Shown here: positions 6,091-8,500 of the stretch, piece after piece
Layout of the letters: each line of letters opens with the position of its first letter
Position numbering within the stretch: the first letter of the stretch is position 1
From: Gammaproteobacteria bacterium
GTDB lineage: Bacteria; Pseudomonadota; Gammaproteobacteria; DSM-26407
Assembly: GCA_028694565.1 (NCBI GenBank)
Contig: JAQVKR010000092.1
Span: forward strand, 1-8,500
Reading direction: 5' to 3'
DNA: 8,500 nucleotides
Notes under the pieces: generated by a model
What the model was told of the DNA's origin: nothing
Database searches by the model: none
The model's input: only the letters and a program-made list of their open reading frames with translations
Made by a program: the position numbers and the translations under genes

Positions 6091-6214
6091 GGCCGCCGGA
6101 CGGCTGTGGACCTTCCACCGGCAATGAAACATCATGCACGGCAGGAGCCGGTGCCGTGCCGCCGCCAGGGCGGCGGCACGGCGGGGAGTATGAGGACAGG
6201 GAGAACTCTTAAAG
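6091..6214 (+). promoter_or_regulatory. Leader with overlapping alternative hairpins before the diguanylate cyclase
   Basis: This 124-bp non-coding gap holds three potential stem-loops: GTGGA-CCT-TCCAC (6106-6118); GCACGGC (6136-6142) with GCCGTGC (6153-6159); and a perfect 14-bp stem, 6153-6166 with 6169-6182. The second and third share 6153-6159 and cannot form together. The big stem has no T-tract after it on either strand, so it is not a standard intrinsic terminator. It could still mark the end of the Lgt-like transcript, stabilise mRNA or act as an attenuator. No known c-di-GMP riboswitch is recognisable. The region ends in AGGGAG (6198-6203), 11 nt before the next ATG. Confidence 0.45.
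6153..6182. repeat. Perfect 14-bp inverted repeat (strong hairpin)
   Basis: The arms 6153-6166 and 6169-6182 are exact reverse complements separated by AG, so in RNA a stem of about 12-13 bp with a 4-6-nt loop is expected. It is almost entirely G and C and therefore very stable. It lies 62 bp after the Lgt-like stop and 32 bp before the diguanylate cyclase ATG. No U-run follows. Confidence 0.7.
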
Positions 6215-7678
6215 ATGTCGTGGGGGAAAACCGCACTTTCGTTCCGCACGCGGCTGGTGGCTATCGTGATCATGGTGCTGGCGGTGGGCTTCATCACCAC
6301 CAGCGCCATCAGCTTCAACGTCTCCCGGGAGAGCCTGCGCGAGACCATCGTCGTGAACGAGCTGCCGCTCACCAGCAACAATATCTACTCCGACATCCAG
6401 GTGGACCTGCTGCGGCCGGTCTTCGTCTCCTCGCTGATGGCCAACGACACCTTCCTCAAGGACTGGGTGCAGGGCGGCGAGCAGGACGAGAGCCGGATCC
6501 GGCGCTACCTGGACGAGATCCGGCTCAAGTACGGCGCCTTCACCACCTTCTTCGTCTCCGAGCGGACCCGCAACTACTACCATTTCACCGGTGTGACCCA
6601 GCGGGTGGACGAGACGGACCCCCGCGATGAGTGGTTCTTCCGCGTGCGCGCCATGGCGGCGCCCTACGAGATCAACGTCGACCACAACGCCGAGCAGGGC
6701 GACACCCTGACCATCTTCATCAACTACCGCGTGCTCGACGAGAAGGGGCATTTCCTCGGCGCCGCCGGGGTGGGCCTGCAGCTGGACACGGTGGCCCGGA
6801 TTCTCACCCAGTACTCCCAGAACTACCGGCGGACCATCTATTTCGTCGATGGCTCGGGGCGGATCGCGCTGCGCTCCGAGGGTGCGCGCATCACCGCCGA
6901 CAACATCCACCAGGCCGAGGGCATGGGCGAGGTGGCGGATCGCATCCTGGGCGTCGATCACCTCTCGCTGAGCTACCCGAGCGGCGACGGGACCGTCCTG
7001 CTCAGCTCGCGCTACATCCCCGAGCTGAAATGGTGGGTGCTGGTGGAACAGAAGGAGGCGCAGGCGACCACGGGGCTGCGCCAGAGCCTCATGGTCAACT
7101 TCCTGGTCGGGCTGGTGGTCATCGGACTGACCATCCTGATGGTGGTCTACACGGTCAACCATTTCCAGGCCCGGCTGGAGATGCTGGCCACCACCGACAA
7201 GCTCACCGGCATCGGCAACCGCCAGGTGTTCGATATCAGCCTGGAGCAGGACCTCAAGGTCATGCAGCGCTACGGCGCGCCGTTCTCGGTGTTCATGTTC
7301 GATATCGACCGGTTCAAGGACATCAACGACACCTATGGCCATCTCGAGGGGGACCGGGTGCTGCGCACGGTGGCGCTGCTGGGCCGGGAGAGCCTGCGCG
7401 AGTCGGATCTGATCTGCCGCTGGGGCGGTGACGAGTTCATCGTCGTCGCCCGCCAGTGCCGCCTCGAGGACGGCCTCCGGGTGGCGGACAAGCTGCAGCG
7501 GAGCATCGAATCGACGCCGCTGCTGCGGGACGGCCGGACGGTGACCATTACCCTGGGCATCACCGAGTGCCGGCCCGGGGACGATGCCGACGCCATCCTG
7601 CTCCGGGTGGACCAGGCGTACTATGCCGCCAAGCGCGCCGCCCGGGGGCAGGAGGAGGCGGTCGCGCAAGCGGGTTGA
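6215..7678 (+). CDS. Membrane diguanylate cyclase with periplasmic Cache-like sensor and GGDEF domain
   Basis: 487 residues. The first membrane helix spans about 14-34. The periplasmic sensor (about 35-290) contains YYHFTGVTQRVD, DEWFFRVRA and GVGLQLDTVARIL, features of double-Cache ligand-binding domains. The second helix spans about 293-314. The GGDEF domain runs from about 324 to 478, opening with TTDKLTGIGNRQVF. The metal-binding Asp363 is in FDIDRFKDIN, NDTYGHLEGD follows, and the signature GGDEF is at 404-408 in WGGDEF. The inhibitory I-site RESD (395-398) sits exactly five residues before the signature, so product inhibition is expected. It should convert two GTP to cyclic di-GMP at the inner membrane in response to a small periplasmic ligand, perhaps an amino or organic acid. 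No EAL domain is present. AGGGAG lies 11 nt upstream of the ATG. A racemase gene follows after 37 bp, probably in the same transcript. Confidence 0.94.
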   Translation: MSWGKTALSFRTRLVAIVIMVLAVGFITTSAISFNVSRESLRETIVVNELPLTSNNIYSDIQVDLLRPVFVSSLMANDTFLKDWVQGGEQDESRIRRYLDEIRLKYGAFTTFFVSERTRNYYHFTGVTQRVDETDPRDEWFFRVRAMAAPYEINVDHNAEQGDTLTIFINYRVLDEKGHFLGAAGVGLQLDTVARILTQYSQNYRRTIYFVDGSGRIALRSEGARITADNIHQAEGMGEVADRILGVDHLSLSYPSGDGTVLLSSRYIPELKWWVLVEQKEAQATTGLRQSLMVNFLVGLVVIGLTILMVVYTVNHFQARLEMLATTDKLTGIGNRQVFDISLEQDLKVMQRYGAPFSVFMFDIDRFKDINDTYGHLEGDRVLRTVALLGRESLRESDLICRWGGDEFIVVARQCRLEDGLRVADKLQRSIESTPLLRDGRTVTITLGITECRPGDDADAILLRVDQAYYAAKRAARGQEEAVAQAG

Positions 7679-7715
7679 GGCGCCGCCGGGGCCGGCGCGC
7701 GGAGAAGGAGCGGAC

Positions 7716-8411
7716 ATGAAGACCATCGGCCTGCTGGGCGGCATGAGCTGGGAATCCACCCTCAGCTACTACCGGCTCATCAACGAGGAGGTGAAGGCGC
7801 GCCTGGGCGGCCTCCACTCGGCCCGGATCTGCCTCTACAGCGTCGATTTCGATCCTCTCGAGAAGCTGCAGCAGGCGGACGACTGGGAGGGGATCGGGCG
7901 CCTGCTCAGCGCGGCGGCGCGCCGGGTGGAGGCGGGCGGGGCCGACTTCCTGCTCATCTGCACCAACACCATGCACCGGGTGGCGCCGCAACTGGAGCGT
8001 CAGCTGGCCATCCCCATCCTGCACATCGCCGACGCCACCGCGGAGCGGCTCGTGGCCGACGGCATCCGGCGGGTGGGGCTGCTCGGCACCCGCTTCACCA
8101 TGGAGCAGGATTTCTACCGGGGCCGCCTGGCGGACAGGCACGGACTGGAGGTGCTGGTGCCGGAGGCGGCGGAGCGGGAGGTGGTCCACCGGATCATCTA
8201 CGGGGAGCTCTGCCAGGGGAAAATCAGCGCGGATTCGCGGCGGCTGTACCTGGACATCATCGCCGGCCTCGCCGCCCGCGGCGCCGGGGCCGTGATCCTG
8301 GGCTGCACCGAGATTGCCCTGCTGGTGCGCCAGGAGCATACTCCGGTCCCCCTCTACGACACCACCGCGATCCATGCCCGCCAGGCCGTCGATCGGGCCC
8401 TGGAGCGGTGA
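7716..8411 (+). CDS. ygeA: Broad-specificity amino-acid racemase, Asp/Glu racemase family (YgeA-like)
   Basis: 231 residues, nearly the length of E. coli YgeA and alike from the first residue: MKTIGLLGGMSWEST, YYRLINE, RLGGLHSA, the first catalytic Cys82 in CTNTMH, LHIADAT, LLGTRFTMEQDFYRGRL, ELCQGKI and the second catalytic Cys197 in GCTEIALLV. Both cysteines of the PLP-independent two-base mechanism are present. The protein should be soluble and cytoplasmic. E. coli YgeA is known as a racemase with low, broad activity, homoserine being among its better substrates; the substrate here is not determined by sequence. The ATG at 7716 has AAGGAG (7705-7710) 5 nt upstream. The frame is open further upstream, but the family alignment begins at this Met. 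The 37-bp gap behind the diguanylate cyclase suggests co-transcription. Confidence 0.94.
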   Translation: MKTIGLLGGMSWESTLSYYRLINEEVKARLGGLHSARICLYSVDFDPLEKLQQADDWEGIGRLLSAAARRVEAGGADFLLICTNTMHRVAPQLERQLAIPILHIADATAERLVADGIRRVGLLGTRFTMEQDFYRGRLADRHGLEVLVPEAAEREVVHRIIYGELCQGKISADSRRLYLDIIAGLAARGAGAVILGCTEIALLVRQEHTPVPLYDTTAIHARQAVDRALER

Positions 8412-8433
8412 GCGGAGCGGCCGGGCGGTGCAG

Positions 8434-8465
8434 AAAAACGCCGCGTTCCGGGGCGGACCGCGGCG
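8434..8465 (-). terminator. Possible intrinsic terminator for leftward transcription
   Basis: CGCCGCG (8439-8445) pairs with CGCGGCG (8459-8465), and inside it TCCG (8447-8450) pairs with CGGA (8454-8457) around GGG. On the plus strand AAAAA (8434-8438) precedes the stem, so on the minus strand the hairpin is followed by TTTTT, the form of an intrinsic terminator. It would stop transcription entering from the right. No T-run follows on the plus strand, so it would serve the racemase transcript poorly. Confidence 0.4.
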
Positions 8466-8490
8466 CCAAGGGAGGGGTCGAACAAGCGCA

Positions 8491-8500
8491 ATGACCGGAA
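8491..8500 (+). CDS. Possible start of a further gene, cut by the window edge
   Basis: ATG at 8491 followed by ACC and GGA. The purine-rich GGAGGGG at 8471-8477 lies 13 nt upstream, which is too far for a good ribosome binding site. Only three codons are visible, so this is a weak suggestion. Confidence 0.2.

Noticed and set aside
6190..6630. Alternative ATG at 6190 with GGGGAG upstream, giving an out-of-frame protein over the start of the diguanylate cyclase
   Set aside because: The frame overlaps a well-supported Cache-GGDEF gene, has no recognisable domain and is GC-driven.
1..8500. CRISPR arrays, insertion sequences, phage genes, tRNA or rRNA genes
   Set aside because: I saw no regularly spaced repeats, transposase motifs, terminal inverted repeats or RNA-gene signatures on either strand.

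Overview
The window is very GC-rich chromosomal DNA, judged by eye at around 70% G+C. It is densely coded with good Shine-Dalgarno sites and no rRNA, tRNA, CRISPR array or insertion sequence that I can see. A gammaproteobacterium is the best guess. The racemase is very close to E. coli YgeA, there is a CadC-type membrane regulator, and the GGDEF protein has a periplasmic Cache-like sensor. The high GC would suit a group such as Ectothiorhodospiraceae, but that assignment is inference.

Left block, minus strand (1-2149), transcribed leftwards: a class I SAM-dependent methyltransferase (1283-2149), a cytoplasmic nitrilase (272-1216) and the first 79 codons of a second nitrilase-superfamily hydrolase with a Tat signal (1-239, running off the window). 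Gaps are 66 and 32 bp, so they probably form an operon.

A 178-bp divergent region (2150-2327), unusually AT-rich on its right side, separates this block from a plus-strand CadC-like regulator (2328-4043). That protein has a cytoplasmic winged helix, one membrane helix, and a periplasmic TolB-like domain followed by TPRs. It is the obvious candidate regulator of the hydrolase operon.

Right block, plus strand (2328-8411): the regulator; a Vat/CatB-type hexapeptide acetyltransferase (4128-4760) very like streptogramin A acetyltransferases and perhaps read from a leaderless mRNA; a 65-residue two-helix membrane protein (4793-4990); a divergent Lgt-family protein with altered conserved residues and an extra C-terminal helix and tail (5053-6090); a 124-bp leader with overlapping, mutually exclusive hairpins (6091-6214); a Cache-GGDEF diguanylate cyclase with intact active and inhibitory sites (6215-7678); and a YgeA-type amino-acid racemase (7716-8411). 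The last 89 bp hold a hairpin flanked by an A-tract and perhaps the first codons of another gene.

No single spectacular new system is visible. The most interesting items are the regulator/methyltransferase/two-compartment nitrilase neighbourhood, the Lgt variant, the Vat-like gene with its unusual start region, and the leader before the diguanylate cyclase.
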